From Victivallales bacterium (GTDB lineage: Bacteria; Verrucomicrobiota; Lentisphaeria; Victivallales; SZUA-371): a DNA stretch of 32,845 bases. Position 1 is the stretch's first letter. Each line of letters opens with the position of its first letter. The stretch is taken from assembly GCA_016936495.1 (NCBI GenBank), contig JAFGXT010000053.1, positions 1 through 32,845 of the forward strand, given 5' to 3'. Shown one piece after another: positions 32,676 to 32,845 of the stretch. The position numbers and the translations under genes are program-made. Under the pieces are notes generated by a model. It had not been told where the DNA came from, did not search any database, and was given only the letters and a program-made list of their open reading frames with translations.

Positions 32676-32713
32676 GACCACCACATAAGCTTATGCGGTG
32701 GTCATTTCTTTAG
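32676..32713 (+). terminator. Intrinsic terminator of the GH127 gene
   Basis: A long stem GACCACC-A-CATAAG pairs with CTTATG-C-GGTGGTC (32676-32703), a near-perfect 28-base palindrome with one A-C mismatch. It is followed by the T-rich ATTTCTTT. It lies 26 bases after the stop codon and fits a rho-independent terminator. The rest of the window to 32845 is AT-rich with no gene seen. Confidence 0.8.
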
Positions 32714-32845
32714 CCCTCTGACTGAAAGACCACGATTCAAAAACAACACTACCCTATTTTCCGGAATATTTGATTTTTTTAATGAAAACATGGTTGCAAT
32801 CGCTGAAAATATAATTATAATATCATAATAGATAAATTAATATCT

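Noticed and set aside
1-32845. CRISPR arrays, tRNA or rRNA genes, prophage or insertion-sequence genes
   Set aside because: No regularly spaced repeats, no tRNA-like cloverleaf or rRNA stretches recognised by eye, and no transposase, integrase or phage structural genes among the reading frames.

Overview
The window is a piece of a Gram-negative bacterial chromosome. A lipid A gene (lpxA) and several periplasmic sensor domains imply an outer membrane. GC content is moderate, coding density is high, and the region is unusually rich in signal transduction genes. The style of the genes (long PurQ, about 550-residue GpmI, HDOD proteins, hybrid kinases, a GH127 glycosidase under an AraC regulator) would fit a PVC-group organism such as Lentisphaerota, or a deltaproteobacterium-like lineage. 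That placement is inference only; no rRNA or other phylogenetic marker is present.

Layout. 1-997 (+): the 3' end of feoB and a small cysteine-rich FeoB-associated membrane protein. 1045-1175: copy A of a dispersed intergenic repeat. 1223-4847 (-): a membrane-anchored sugar-type periplasmic binding protein and a hybrid histidine kinase, translationally coupled, with no transporter genes beside them. 5232-6041 (+): purQ. 6171-6641 (-): an orphan two-EF-hand protein. 6981-11962 (+): a signalling operon of a membrane sensor kinase, a REC-HDOD regulator and a REC protein fused to a catalytically dead HD-GYP-like domain. 26570-12025 (-): one long, tightly packed chemosensory operon in the order cheW, MCP, cheA, cheR, cheD, HDOD, cheB, MCP, cheW, hybrid kinase, single receiver. 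29410-26920 (-): lpxA-gpmI. About 29555-29685: copy B of the dispersed repeat. 30571-29768 (-): an AraC-family regulator, divergent from 30763-32649 (+), a GH127 beta-L-arabinofuranosidase with its own promoter and terminator.

How it works together. The centre of the window (about 20 kb) is devoted to signal processing, and no flagellar or pilus gene is visible. The chemosensory operon has a full adaptation set (CheR, CheB, CheD), two CheW proteins and two chemoreceptors with different periplasmic sensors but matching C-terminal tails. Its CheA lacks a recognisable P2 (CheY-docking) domain and no classical CheY is encoded. Instead the operon carries an HDOD protein and ends in a multi-PAS hybrid kinase overlapping a stand-alone receiver. 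A second signalling operon that also uses HDOD and HD-type output domains runs convergently into it. This suggests a chemosensory pathway with an output other than flagellar motility. The parts are known families; the combination is the most interesting feature. The 131-bp intergenic repeat is the clearest piece of structure not explained by genes.
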